Shown: one piece after another, positions 1 to 7,383 of the stretch
How positions within the stretch are numbered: position 1 is the stretch's first letter
How the letters are laid out: every line of letters starts with the position of its first letter
Source: Opitutales bacterium
GTDB lineage: Bacteria; Verrucomicrobiota; Verrucomicrobiia; Opitutales; JAFGAQ01
Length of the DNA: 11,457 bases
Reading direction: 5' to 3'
Assembly (NCBI GenBank): GCA_028704125.1
Contig: JAQVLM010000048.1
Coordinates: 1-11,457 of the forward strand
Translations under genes and position numbers: made by a program
The notes under the pieces: model-generated
The model's input: only the letters and a program-made list of their open reading frames with translations
What the model was told of the DNA's origin: nothing
Databases searched by the model: none

Positions 1-583
1 TCTCGAGCAATTCGTCGACCTGAAGCCGGGTGATTGGGTCATTCAAAACGCGGCCAACTCCTCCGTTGGGATCTGGGTGATCCAATTGTGCAAGCTCAGA
101 GGACTCCACTCCGTCAATTTGGTCCGCAGAAACGAGCTCGCCGCTCCACTTCAGGCACTCGGAGCCGATATCGTTCTCGAAGACAACGATGACAACATCA
201 AACAGTTGAAAGCAATGACCGGCGGGAATGCCGCCAAACTGGCGCTCAACTCGGTCGGAGGGAACAGCGTCATCCGTCTCATCCGCGGGATGGCGGATGG
301 AGGAACCTGTGTGACATTCGGTGGAATGGTGGGCGATCCGATCCGTTTCCCGACCCGCAACCTGATCTTCAACGATTTGCACCTCTGCGGTTTCTGGATG
401 GACAAATGGATGAGATCCCATTCCCAGGATGAGATTCAAGCCCTCTACAACCGCCTGTTCGATCTTGTGAAAACAAACGGACTCCAGTCCCCTATTGCCG
501 GGATTCATCCCCTGCGTGATGTCACAAGCGCCATTCAGGCATCATCGAGCCCACACTTTGGCAAAGTCCTCATTAAAGGTTGA
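1..583 (+). CDS. MECR/Etr1-type 2-enoyl thioester reductase, C-terminal part (5' end outside the window)
   Basis: The reading frame is open from base 2 and ends at TGA 581-583; the N-terminal half lies outside the window. The visible part begins at the nucleotide-binding domain of a medium-chain dehydrogenase/reductase. The segment PGDWVIQNAANSSVG closely matches the NADPH-binding stretch of the MECR/Etr1 family. Further on, LALNSVGGNS, GGTCVTFGGM and LIFNDLHLCGFWMDKW also follow that family in order, and are much closer to it than to zinc alcohol dehydrogenases or ordinary quinone reductases. Family members reduce trans-2-enoyl-ACP or -CoA with NADPH, the last step of each fatty-acid elongation cycle, in the cytoplasm. 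A role as a FabI substitute is inference. The alternative is a quinone-oxidoreductase-like MDR protein. The gene converges on the next one, with an inverted repeat between them. Confidence 0.85.
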   Translation, partial: LEQFVDLKPGDWVIQNAANSSVGIWVIQLCKLRGLHSVNLVRRNELAAPLQALGADIVLEDNDDNIKQLKAMTGGNAAKLALNSVGGNSVIRLIRGMADGGTCVTFGGMVGDPIRFPTRNLIFNDLHLCGFWMDKWMRSHSQDEIQALYNRLFDLVKTNGLQSPIAGIHPLRDVTSAIQASSSPHFGKVLIKG

Positions 584-633
584 GAGGGACGGCATTTCCA
601 ATCGCGACCCAATCCACCGGATCGTTAAGGCAC

Positions 634-662
634 TCCGGATGCGGAATACAAACGCATCCGGA
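634..662. terminator. Perfect 10-bp inverted repeat between convergent genes, probable bidirectional terminator
   Basis: The arms TCCGGATGCG (634-643) and CGCATCCGGA (653-662) are exact reverse complements separated by a 9-nt loop. The repeat lies in the 89-bp gap between the stop of the enoyl reductase (+) and the stop of the UPF0316 gene (-), where a shared terminator would be expected. Neither side has a clear T-run, so it may work as a weak or factor-assisted terminator, or simply as a 3'-end stabilising hairpin. Confidence 0.55.
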
Positions 663-672
663 TAGATGACAA

Positions 673-1278
673 TCACTTCCGCTTGCTGAACCACCAGTTG
701 CGCTTCTGGGCATAGCCCTTGAGCGGAGCAGCAGACTCGACGGAATACACGTCATCCACCACGAAATACGCCTTCTCGTCCATGCTGCGCACTATTTTCA
801 GTAATTTGGGCGTATCCCGGCGCCGGATGCGCATCATCAGCAGGTCAACCGGCCCGGCCATTCCTTCTCCCTGAAAACGGGTGACCCGCCAGCCTTGCTC
901 CCTGAGTTTGGCAGCGATCTCAGTTCCACTTCGGGTGAAAACCCTGAGCATCTGATGCCCAAGGGCAATGCGCTGTTCAACGGATACGCCCACATAGTTC
1001 CCAAGCGCAAAACCGGCCGCAAATCCAAGGATGAGAATGGGTTCATCCAGACGCGATGTCACTTTGGCAACGGCGATGACCCAGATAGCCGACTCGATGA
1101 AACCAAAGACCAATGCGGGAACTTTCAAGCCGCGCATTACAAACAAAACCCGCATGGTGCCCATGGTGACATCCACCACCCGGGCGCATGCGATGAGCGC
1201 GGCAAAACCTACGATTTCCCAGTCCATGCTTCCATCGTTAAAAACATTGGCGATTGGATCAAGCATTCCTGACCCCAT
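673..1278 (-). CDS. UPF0316 family membrane protein (DUF5698 plus DUF2179)
   Basis: This 201-residue protein has three hydrophobic segments, at about residues 20-36, 52-72 and 80-97, followed by a soluble C-terminal domain. The first segment carries ARVVDVTMGTMRVLFVMRG (31-49), the hallmark of UPF0316 proteins. Residues 110-182 resemble DUF2179: a GWRVTRFQGEG turn, then a hydrophobic strand, a helix and DEKAYFVVDDVYSV. The protein should sit in the inner membrane with the DUF2179 domain in the cytoplasm; its molecular function is not known. The start is uncertain. ATG at 1276-1278 gives the longest form. ATG at 1225-1227 (MDWEIVG) has a GGA a few bases upstream, gives 184 residues, and starts right before the first membrane segment, nearer the usual family length. 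The gene is divergent from the GT9 gene and convergent with the enoyl reductase. Confidence 0.85.
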   Translation of the reverse strand: MGSGMLDPIANVFNDGSMDWEIVGFAALIACARVVDVTMGTMRVLFVMRGLKVPALVFGFIESAIWVIAVAKVTSRLDEPILILGFAAGFALGNYVGVSVEQRIALGHQMLRVFTRSGTEIAAKLREQGWRVTRFQGEGMAGPVDLLMMRIRRRDTPKLLKIVRSMDEKAYFVVDDVYSVESAAPLKGYAQKRNWWFSKRK

Positions 1279-1427
1279 GTTTCCATTTCGTCATTTCGAA
1301 GCCGTCGGAGCAGAAAAGCAGGAGTCGGGCGGAACCGGACGGACACTGTCAGATTTGACTGGCAAAACCCCAACCCCTCTGCATCGATAAACCCCGCAAA
1401 AGGAACACCAGGGATATCGACCGCACC

Positions 1428-2495
1428 ATGAAACGCATCCTCATTGTCAGACTCAGCGCCATCGGCGACATCATCATGACCACAGCCATTCTTCCGGCAC
1501 TCCGTCGCGCTTATCCGGATGCCCATGTCGCATGGCTGACCGAGGAATTCGGAGCCAGCATGCTGGCATCCAATCCGGACGTGAACGAATGCATCATCCT
1601 TCCCAGAAAAGCTTTGCGGCTCAATCAACTCAAGCATCCGCTGAAATGGTTCCGCACCTTCTCAAGCCTTCGCAAACGCCTGCGGAATGGAAACTACGAC
1701 CTCGTGATTGACGCGCAGGGACTCCTCAAAAGCGCAGTATGGGCATGGATGAGCGGATGTCCCAAGCGGATCGGACTTGAGCCGCGTGAGAATGCGGGGT
1801 TGTTCTACACGGATTCGGTTAATCCCGGCATCGATCCAAAGGGTCGTCTTTGCCATCAATACCGCGCACTCAATGAGTTCCTCGGGTGGCCCGCCGAGCC
1901 ATTTTCGATGAGCATCGTTCCAGCAAAGGAAGCGCACCAAAAGGCAACCGAACGTTTTGCCCAGTGGGGCAGTGAACACAAACCGATCGTTCTCATGCCG
2001 TTCACGACGCGTCCTCAGAAACATTGGTTTGAGGAAAAATGGGCGGAACTCGCGCAAAAACTCGCCGCCTCCTACGACCGCCCCATCGCGATCCTTGGTG
2101 GACCAGGCGATGAAGCCGCATCCCGAAGGATCGCGGAAGCAGCCGAAAATGCCTGCGTGCATGTGGTGGCTGGTCCGGGTTCCGACCTGCAGGAAAAAAT
2201 GGGGATCCTCCAGGGCTCGATTCTCGCAATCGGAGTGGACACCGGCCTCACGCACATGAGCCTGGCACTCGGCACTCCCACTATCGCGTTGTATGGCTCC
2301 ACGATTCCATATCGCGTCACCGATCCCACGCCCGGCATCGTGCTCTACCACCAAATGCCGTGCTCCCCCTGCCACCGCCACCCCACCTGCGATGGAGCCT
2401 TCACCTGCATGCGTGACATCACACCGGGCGAGGTCCAATCCGCCGCCGACCAATTGATCCGGAATCGGGCGGATACCCATCTCAAAGCGCAGTGA
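1428..2495 (+). CDS. Glycosyltransferase family 9, heptosyltransferase I (WaaC)-like
   Basis: This 355-residue GT-B enzyme starts MKRILIVRLSAIGDIIMTTA, the classic N terminus of ADP-heptose:LPS heptosyltransferases, with D14 at the position of the family's conserved Asp. The motif MPFTTRPQKHW (190-200) resembles the TTR..KHW region of WaaC. The donor-binding C-terminal motif GVDTGLTHMSLALGTPTIALYGST spans 269-292. The expected role is adding heptose, or a similar sugar, to the lipid A-proximal core at the inner face of the inner membrane. The sugar specificity cannot be read from sequence. Near the C terminus a cysteine cluster (C312, C315, C321, C327) follows the pattern seen in many GT9 proteins. 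No Shine-Dalgarno is visible before the ATG. The dtd gene follows 39 bp later on the same strand, probably co-transcribed. No other LPS core gene is in view. Confidence 0.9.
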   Translation: MKRILIVRLSAIGDIIMTTAILPALRRAYPDAHVAWLTEEFGASMLASNPDVNECIILPRKALRLNQLKHPLKWFRTFSSLRKRLRNGNYDLVIDAQGLLKSAVWAWMSGCPKRIGLEPRENAGLFYTDSVNPGIDPKGRLCHQYRALNEFLGWPAEPFSMSIVPAKEAHQKATERFAQWGSEHKPIVLMPFTTRPQKHWFEEKWAELAQKLAASYDRPIAILGGPGDEAASRRIAEAAENACVHVVAGPGSDLQEKMGILQGSILAIGVDTGLTHMSLALGTPTIALYGSTIPYRVTDPTPGIVLYHQMPCSPCHRHPTCDGAFTCMRDITPGEVQSAADQLIRNRADTHLKAQ

Positions 2496-2534
2496 TGCCT
2501 GCTCCCCATCACACAGCCATCTACCCATACACCC

Positions 2535-2990
2535 ATGAGAGCTGTTGTCCAAAGGGTTTCATCTGCATCCATCCGGATTGACGGCACAGATGCCGGATCG
2601 ATTGCAGGCGGGGTGGTTATCCTTCTGGGAGTCGATAGAAACGACACCGGAAGCGACGCTGAGTGGTTGGCACACAAGTGCGCGGGGCTGCGCATATTCG
2701 AAGACGCAGACAACAAAATGAACCGATCCCTTCTCGACACAGGGGGCGATGCACTGATTGTGAGTCAGTTTACGCTTTTTGGGAATGTGAAAAAAGGTTT
2801 TCGTCCGTCATTCAATCATTCCGCGCCACCCGACTTGGCAATTCCGCTATACGAAAGATTCGTGCATGAAATGAGGACCCGAATACCGGGAGGTGTTCTC
2901 ACAGGCAAATTTGCGGCATACATGGAAGTGAGCCTCGTGAATGACGGTCCGGTCACGATCGTATTGGACTCGCAGGCTAAAGACTACTGA
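2535..2990 (+). CDS. dtd: D-aminoacyl-tRNA deacylase (DTD)
   Basis: This 151-residue protein has the family's full length and begins MRAVVQRVSSASIRIDG, as DTD proteins do. It hydrolyses D-amino acids, and glycine from tRNA-Ala, off mischarged tRNAs in the cytoplasm. It acts as a homodimer. The two active-site signatures are present: SQFTLF at 77-82, and NDGPVT at 136-141, which holds the Gly-cisPro pair (G138-P139) that enforces chirality. KMNRSLLDTGG (61-71) is also typical. In place of the common SQFTLYAD the sequence continues FGNVKKGFRPSF, an ordinary variant. The leader before the ATG is C-rich with no Shine-Dalgarno match. Its position 39 bp after the GT9 gene suggests co-transcription. 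The next gene, aroQ, is 121 bp away and may have its own signals. Confidence 0.95.
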   Translation: MRAVVQRVSSASIRIDGTDAGSIAGGVVILLGVDRNDTGSDAEWLAHKCAGLRIFEDADNKMNRSLLDTGGDALIVSQFTLFGNVKKGFRPSFNHSAPPDLAIPLYERFVHEMRTRIPGGVLTGKFAAYMEVSLVNDGPVTIVLDSQAKDY

Positions 2991-3061
2991 TGGATTCGAA
3001 AACACCCCACCGACAGGGGCGAGAGCAGAAGTGAAACCGGACTTTTCCAGGTCAGAGGGTT

Positions 3062-3114
3062 CATGACACATTGGGATTGATGCGACCGCGAAGAAACTGC
3101 ATGATAGTGTCATG
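3062..3114 (+). promoter_or_regulatory. Inverted repeat whose right arm contains the aroQ start codon
   Basis: CATGACAC (3062-3069) and GTGTCATG (3107-3114) are exact reverse complements, 37 nt apart. The right arm ends in the ATG of aroQ. A shorter competing pair, CATGA (3100-3104) with TCATG (3110-3114), uses the same right-arm bases. In mRNA either pairing would bury the start codon. An 8-bp repeat can arise by chance in a leader this long, so a regulatory role is only a suggestion. Confidence 0.25.
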
Positions 3115-3555
3115 CAATCGAAGCGCATCCTGATCCTGAACGGGCCCAACCTCGGACGACTCGGAAAAAGGGAACCCGAAGTCTACGGCAAAACCAGCCT
3201 CCGCGACATCGAATCCATGCTGGAATCCGCTGCTTCCAAGCTCGGCGTGTCCATCGAGTGTTTTCAATCCAACCATGAGGGGGCTTTGATTGACCGCATT
3301 GAACAAGCCGCCGATCAGGGGTTCTCCGGTTGTGTATTCAATCCCGGGGCATTCACCCACACCAGCATCGCTCTTCACGATGCCATCAAAGGAAACGGGA
3401 TTCCCACGGTCGAGGTGCATATTTCCAACATCTATACACGCGAAGCCTTTCGGGAGCATTCGGTCACGGCCAAGGCATCAATCGGGGTTATTTCCGGACT
3501 TGGCATCGACGGATACCGGCTCGCACTCGAGCACCTGGTCCGCACCTTGGCCTGA
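3112..3555 (+). CDS. aroQ: 3-dehydroquinate dehydratase, type II
   Basis: This 147-residue protein has the expected length for the small dodecameric type II enzyme, which dehydrates 3-dehydroquinate to 3-dehydroshikimate in the shikimate pathway. N-terminal ILILNGPNLGRLGKREPEVYG holds the flexible lid with the catalytic Tyr at Y25. FNPGAFTHTSIALHDAI supplies the active-site Asn and the following His-rich stretch. VEVHISNIYTREAFREHS holds the catalytic His (VEVH) and the substrate-binding Ser/Asn and Arg. The lid has GRLGKRE where many homologues have NLLGTRE, within normal variation. The start is fixed by fit to the family N terminus; no Shine-Dalgarno precedes it. The cytidine deaminase gene begins 26 bp after the stop, consistent with one transcript. 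The product feeds chorismate, the substrate of the menF enzyme encoded further along. Confidence 0.96.
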   Translation: MQSKRILILNGPNLGRLGKREPEVYGKTSLRDIESMLESAASKLGVSIECFQSNHEGALIDRIEQAADQGFSGCVFNPGAFTHTSIALHDAIKGNGIPTVEVHISNIYTREAFREHSVTAKASIGVISGLGIDGYRLALEHLVRTLA

Positions 3556-3581
3556 AAAGCGTTTTTTGCGAGGAAACGCCG

Positions 3582-4007
3582 ATGCCACCGCTCAGCTCAA
3601 ATATCAAGGAAGCCTACGAAACGGCCCGCAAAGCCAGGGAAAACGCCCATGCTCCGTATTCATGGATCACAGTCGGTGTCGCGCTGAAGCTGCTCAACTC
3701 GAATGAACTTGTCACCGGATGCAATGTGGAAAACGCCAGCTATGGACTGACCCTTTGCGCCGAACGCAATGCCTTCGCGGCGGCAATCGCAAAATACCGG
3801 ATACTCGAACCCGAGTTCATGGTCATTGTATCAGAAACAACCCCACCTTCTCCACCCTGCGGAGCATGCCTCCAGTTCATGGCAGAGTTCTGCCAGCCGG
3901 GCTTTGAAATCTATCTGGCCAACACGAAAGGGATACAGGAACGCCTCTTGCTCAAGGACCTTATGCCCCGCCCCTTTCAGATGAAGTTCTGGAGCGTCAA
4001 ATCCTGA
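3582..4007 (+). CDS. cdd: Cytidine deaminase, small homotetrameric type
   Basis: I chose the ATG at 3582 because it is preceded by GAGGA (3570-3574), the clearest ribosome-binding site in the window, and because it gives the usual short N terminus. The reading frame stays open further upstream across aroQ, but that part does not resemble the family. The 141-residue product converts cytidine and deoxycytidine to the uridine forms in pyrimidine salvage. Motifs: APYSWITVGVAL (24-35), NVENASYG (48-55, nucleoside binding), CAER (59-62, zinc ligand C59 and catalytic E61) and PCGACLQ (92-98, zinc ligands C93 and C96). The usual Arg of PCGxCRQ is Leu97 here. Three Cys ligands mark the tetrameric class. 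The gene ends 7 bp before the stop of menD on the opposite strand, leaving no room for a separate terminator. Confidence 0.92.
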   Translation: MPPLSSNIKEAYETARKARENAHAPYSWITVGVALKLLNSNELVTGCNVENASYGLTLCAERNAFAAAIAKYRILEPEFMVIVSETTPPSPPCGACLQFMAEFCQPGFEIYLANTKGIQERLLLKDLMPRPFQMKFWSVKS

Positions 4008-4014
4008 AAGGTGA

Positions 4015-5808
4015 TCAGACCCGGGCGGTCTCATCCTGCAATCGCGTGCGGAGCGAGGCCCCGGACTTGCGGTCACACGCCATACGCATGCATTGGAGAT
4101 CCGGACCTTTCCCTTCCAGAAAACAGGACACCCGGGCACAGGCTTCCTCCCAATCGCCACAATCCCAAAATTGAACACCATAGGCCGCACACAGGCTTCC
4201 AATATCCACGGTGTGCGGAGTGGCAAAATACTGCTCAAAAGTCAGGCTTCCGTCGGCGACAGCAAGGTGCTCGAAGATTCCACCTCCATGGTTATCCACC
4301 AACACAACACAGAGCCGCCCTCCGCCTGCATGATGGGAAGCCGTCAGCCAAGCGTTAGAGTCATGAAGAAATGCAAGATCTCCTGTTACCAAAACAGTGG
4401 GAATTGCTGATCCGAGAGCGGTTCCCCATGCCGTTGAAAGCACACCATCAATCCCATTGGCTCCCCGATTGCAGAAGACCCGCCGGACATGCGGGTTGCC
4501 CCTCCAGAAAAACTCGAAATCGCGTACCGGGTTGCTGTTCGATACCATCAACTGACAATCCCCACCTATGCTTTCGCACAGGTGCCATGCCCAGGCTGAC
4601 TCTCCTTTGCACGTGGCTTCAGTTGACGCTTCAAAACAGGAGATATACCGCGACTCGCAACTCCGGTCGAGCCCCATCCATTGGCCCGAATAGGCCTGCA
4701 ATGCATCCTGCCGGATTGTATCGGAGGATTCCAGCCAATCCGCGGCATCCCTGTAGCTCAGCACACCGGATACCGGCAAACGCAGGGCGTTGTAATTGAC
4801 AAGCCCATCCGCTACCAAAACCACCGGAACGGCCCACTCCGTCAACGCCTTTCGCAACGGCTTGCTGGTGGGCAATGAACCAAACTGAACAACAAGGTCC
4901 GGCTTCAACGCACCCACATGTCCAGGGTTGCGCAGAACTGCATCGTAGAATCGGACAACCGGCACATCCACCAGATTACGGAGCGGGCTCAAAGCATCCG
5001 CCAACACGACCCAGCCCTTGCGCGATGCGATTCTTCCAATCCGGCGCGAAGCCTTGTCGCAGGCCAAGCTATCTCCACTTCCGAAAACGAGCAATGCCTT
5101 CGGCGGCACATCACCTCTCCCGAACGAAGCACGCAACTCCCGGCGGTCTCCTTCCCGGGGAGAAGCATCCACCCCGGCCGGAAATATCGTCCCACATGGA
5201 CGGCAAACCTGCTCCACCAAACCATCCAAAGCATCGCCTTCATAGCAACCCGAATGGGAAGGAAAGGGTTCACGGAATGGGAAGTTCAAGTGAACAGGCC
5301 CCGGACTTGGCCCAACCGATGCCCTCAGAGCATGCTGGATGGCATCCCGGAGGTAACACCCATACGCCTTCCGCGGCTCCGGAACCCCAAGCTCATGAAA
5401 ATGACGCACACTTCGCCCGTAGACATGCACCTGATCGATGGTCTGACCCGCTCCGCAATCCCGCAGCTCGGGAGGACGGTCCGCCGTAACAACCAAAAGG
5501 GGAACCTGTCCGTGGTGGGCCTCAACTATCGCCGGATAGTAGTTTGCAACCGCGGTACCGGAGGTGCAGATCAAAACCACCGGCATGCCCTCACGCTTCG
5601 CGATCCCAAGGGCGCAAAACGCTGCCGATCGCTCATCGAGCACCACGTGTTTACACAAATCCGGCTGCCGCGCGACTGCCATGGTCAGCGGAGTCGAACG
5701 CGATCCGGGAGACACCACCACATGGCGCACTCCAAACGCCCGTATCGCATCGGCAAAAACCCTGCCGGCATAGGCGTTGGCATCAATGTCTTCAATATCC
5801 ACACTCAT
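4015..5808 (-). CDS. menD: 2-succinyl-5-enolpyruvyl-6-hydroxy-3-cyclohexene-1-carboxylate synthase (MenD)
   Basis: This 597-residue thiamine-diphosphate enzyme joins 2-oxoglutarate (after decarboxylation) to isochorismate in menaquinone synthesis. Motifs in order: SPGSRSTPL (33-41); LDERSAAF (57-64), with E59 as the catalytic Glu that activates the cofactor; CTSGTAVANYYPAIVEA (81-97); TADRPPELRDCGAGQTIDQ (108-126); SNSNPVRDFE (423-432); NRGANGIDGVLSTA (447-460); and the metal/ThDP site GDLAFLHDSNAW (476-487) with VDNHGGGIF (504-512). All three domains (PYR, middle, PP) are complete. It is somewhat longer than the E. coli enzyme (556), mainly from spread-out differences. Its ATG overlaps the menF stop in ATGA (5805-5808), so translation is probably coupled. 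No menH, menC, menE or menB follows, because the gene ends against cdd; those genes must lie elsewhere. Confidence 0.96.
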   Translation of the reverse strand: MSVDIEDIDANAYAGRVFADAIRAFGVRHVVVSPGSRSTPLTMAVARQPDLCKHVVLDERSAAFCALGIAKREGMPVVLICTSGTAVANYYPAIVEAHHGQVPLLVVTADRPPELRDCGAGQTIDQVHVYGRSVRHFHELGVPEPRKAYGCYLRDAIQHALRASVGPSPGPVHLNFPFREPFPSHSGCYEGDALDGLVEQVCRPCGTIFPAGVDASPREGDRRELRASFGRGDVPPKALLVFGSGDSLACDKASRRIGRIASRKGWVVLADALSPLRNLVDVPVVRFYDAVLRNPGHVGALKPDLVVQFGSLPTSKPLRKALTEWAVPVVLVADGLVNYNALRLPVSGVLSYRDAADWLESSDTIRQDALQAYSGQWMGLDRSCESRYISCFEASTEATCKGESAWAWHLCESIGGDCQLMVSNSNPVRDFEFFWRGNPHVRRVFCNRGANGIDGVLSTAWGTALGSAIPTVLVTGDLAFLHDSNAWLTASHHAGGGRLCVVLVDNHGGGIFEHLAVADGSLTFEQYFATPHTVDIGSLCAAYGVQFWDCGDWEEACARVSCFLEGKGPDLQCMRMACDRKSGASLRTRLQDETARV

Positions 5809-7334
5809 AGCCCCGAGCCATCCGGTCCCGCCTTTTCGTCGGCATCCACAGGCAAAACATCCACTCCCGAAACCACGCCCGCCGCCCCTTGAAACTCGTC
5901 TTCACTGACGAGTGACGAAAGCATGCTGTCGAGTTTGAGCGCCGTCTCGTTCCACTCCCGATCGGGATCGGAACCCTCCACAATTCCGGCTCCCGCCCGA
6001 ATCCAGACCAGTTTTCCAGACACCACCGCGCAGCGGATGTTGACCACAAAATCTCCTTCGCCTTTTGCGTTGAACCATCCGGTCAAACCGCCATAGGCCC
6101 CCCGCGGAAAACCTTCAATGTGCCGGATCATTTCAAGCGCTTCTATGCGGGGCACTCCCCCAAGCGCGGGAGTTGGATGCAGCGCCTCCACAAGTGACAA
6201 CACATGCATCCCTTCGGGCACGGCACCCGAGATCGGCACGCGCAAATGCTGAATGTTGGAAAGCGAAAGGATCTCGGGATGCCCCGTCAGCTCGCAGCGC
6301 AAACCAAGTCCTTCCAAGCGTGCGCGAATGCTGTCATACACGACCCGATTCTCCGTGATCTCCTTCGGATCATCCAAGAGGCACCCCGCCAGAATAGCGT
6401 CCATTCTTGCATGGGAACCGCGTGCGATCGATCCGGCCAAAGCCTCGGTCCGGTATTCACCCGCGTGCAGACTAACCAAACGCTCCGGGCTTGCCCCAAT
6501 CAGGTTGGCTCCGGATCCGTTCTGGATCGCAAAAACATGGCACTCCGGGTGACTGGCCCGCAGCCGCTCAACGATCTCAAGTGCATGCCATTCCTGGTCA
6601 GACTCCACCTCACAGGCCCTCGAAAGCACCACCTTTCCGACCTTTCCCTCCCGAATCCGGTCAAGTACCATACGAACCCCACGCAGAAAAGACTCTTTCG
6701 ACCCATCGGGGACTCTCACACGGGTGCGCCGATCAGGTTGGAGGTTTTCCTCCGGATTGCACAGAGAGAAATCGAATTCCGAAAACCGCCGGTGCGCCCG
6801 CAGCAAACCATCCGCACTTGCCTGAAGATCCGTATCCGCATCCACCGCCAAATTGGCGACCGCCGAATACCGACCGCCATTTGAGGCGACATGCCAGCGG
6901 GGAATATAAATATGGCCTGCAGCATCAAAGGGTTCGGCGTTACCGCACGTATCTTCGAATCCGAAAGAACACAACACATGAGGACCAGCAAACGGCAAAT
7001 CGAAGTCTCCCACGCACACGGCATGTCCGAACCACTCCGCAGCCTGTTGCCTTGCCCTGCGGAAACGGTCCTCCCCTTCCACAAAGGCTTCCATCACAGG
7101 CTCCGCTCCAGCCACCGAGCATCCCAGCACGGATGACTGCAGGAAAAAGTGCGCCATCCCGGGATCGTTCACCATTTGCAAAACCACCAAAGGATCCAGA
7201 AACCGGCCCGGCAGCGTAATGGATACGAGGACCGGTTTGCCGACCTCCACAGACTGGCTGCGGGCATATTCAAGCAACCGCATCAGGCCATCCTGATCGC
7301 GGTTTCCGAAGGAATCGAGTGGCAGTTGTTCCAC
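5805..7334 (-). CDS. menF: Isochorismate synthase (MenF)
   Basis: This 509-residue chorismate-binding enzyme isomerises chorismate to isochorismate, the entry step of menaquinone synthesis; the menD partner next door settles the pathway. The N-terminal half (about 1-210) is the variable region. The catalytic half has GKVGKVVLSR (230-239, with the family's general-base Lys probably K234), IGASPERL (279-286), EALAGSIARG (297-306), KEITENRVV (324-332), LSNIQHL (358-364), HPTPALGGVPR (386-396), GFPRGAYGGLTGW (408-420) and GAGIVEGSDPDREWNET (448-464, Mg-binding Glu). The last 35 or so residues are an acidic tail of unknown role. The start shown is GTG at 7332-7334. The in-frame ATG at 7281-7283 (MRLLEYARSQ), with an AGGA upstream, is a real alternative and would shorten the protein by 17 residues. 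It lies 49 bp after metG and overlaps menD by 4 bp. Confidence 0.94.
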   Translation of the reverse strand: MEQLPLDSFGNRDQDGLMRLLEYARSQSVEVGKPVLVSITLPGRFLDPLVVLQMVNDPGMAHFFLQSSVLGCSVAGAEPVMEAFVEGEDRFRRARQQAAEWFGHAVCVGDFDLPFAGPHVLCSFGFEDTCGNAEPFDAAGHIYIPRWHVASNGGRYSAVANLAVDADTDLQASADGLLRAHRRFSEFDFSLCNPEENLQPDRRTRVRVPDGSKESFLRGVRMVLDRIREGKVGKVVLSRACEVESDQEWHALEIVERLRASHPECHVFAIQNGSGANLIGASPERLVSLHAGEYRTEALAGSIARGSHARMDAILAGCLLDDPKEITENRVVYDSIRARLEGLGLRCELTGHPEILSLSNIQHLRVPISGAVPEGMHVLSLVEALHPTPALGGVPRIEALEMIRHIEGFPRGAYGGLTGWFNAKGEGDFVVNIRCAVVSGKLVWIRAGAGIVEGSDPDREWNETALKLDSMLSSLVSEDEFQGAAGVVSGVDVLPVDADEKAGPDGSGL

Positions 7335-7383
7335 GGTTTGGGTTGTTTTCCGGTTGGGTTGAAGGGTCCGGATCCCGGCATCG

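Noticed and set aside
1348..1383. TTGACT and a GTCA-GATT-TGAC palindrome upstream of the GT9 gene as promoter and operator
   Set aside because: No acceptable -10 element lies 16-18 bp after TTGACT, and four-base arms are expected by chance.
1662..2552. 296-codon open frame on the - strand opposite the GT9 gene
   Set aside because: It is antisense to a clearly recognised glycosyltransferase, has no family motifs and a composition typical of a shadow frame in GC-moderate DNA.
3005..3025. CCCC...GGGG mini-hairpin after dtd as a terminator
   Set aside because: Only four pairs and no T-run follow; not distinguishable from chance.
3330..3581. Upstream extension of the cytidine deaminase reading frame through aroQ
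   Set aside because: The frame is open, but the residues are His/Arg-rich shadow of aroQ; the ATG at 3582 has a good Shine-Dalgarno and matches the family N terminus.
4918..5892. 324-codon open frame on the + strand opposite menD
   Set aside because: It has no recognisable motifs, is rich in Arg, Pro, His and Ser, and crosses the menF-menD junction, so it is a reflection of codon bias in the real genes.
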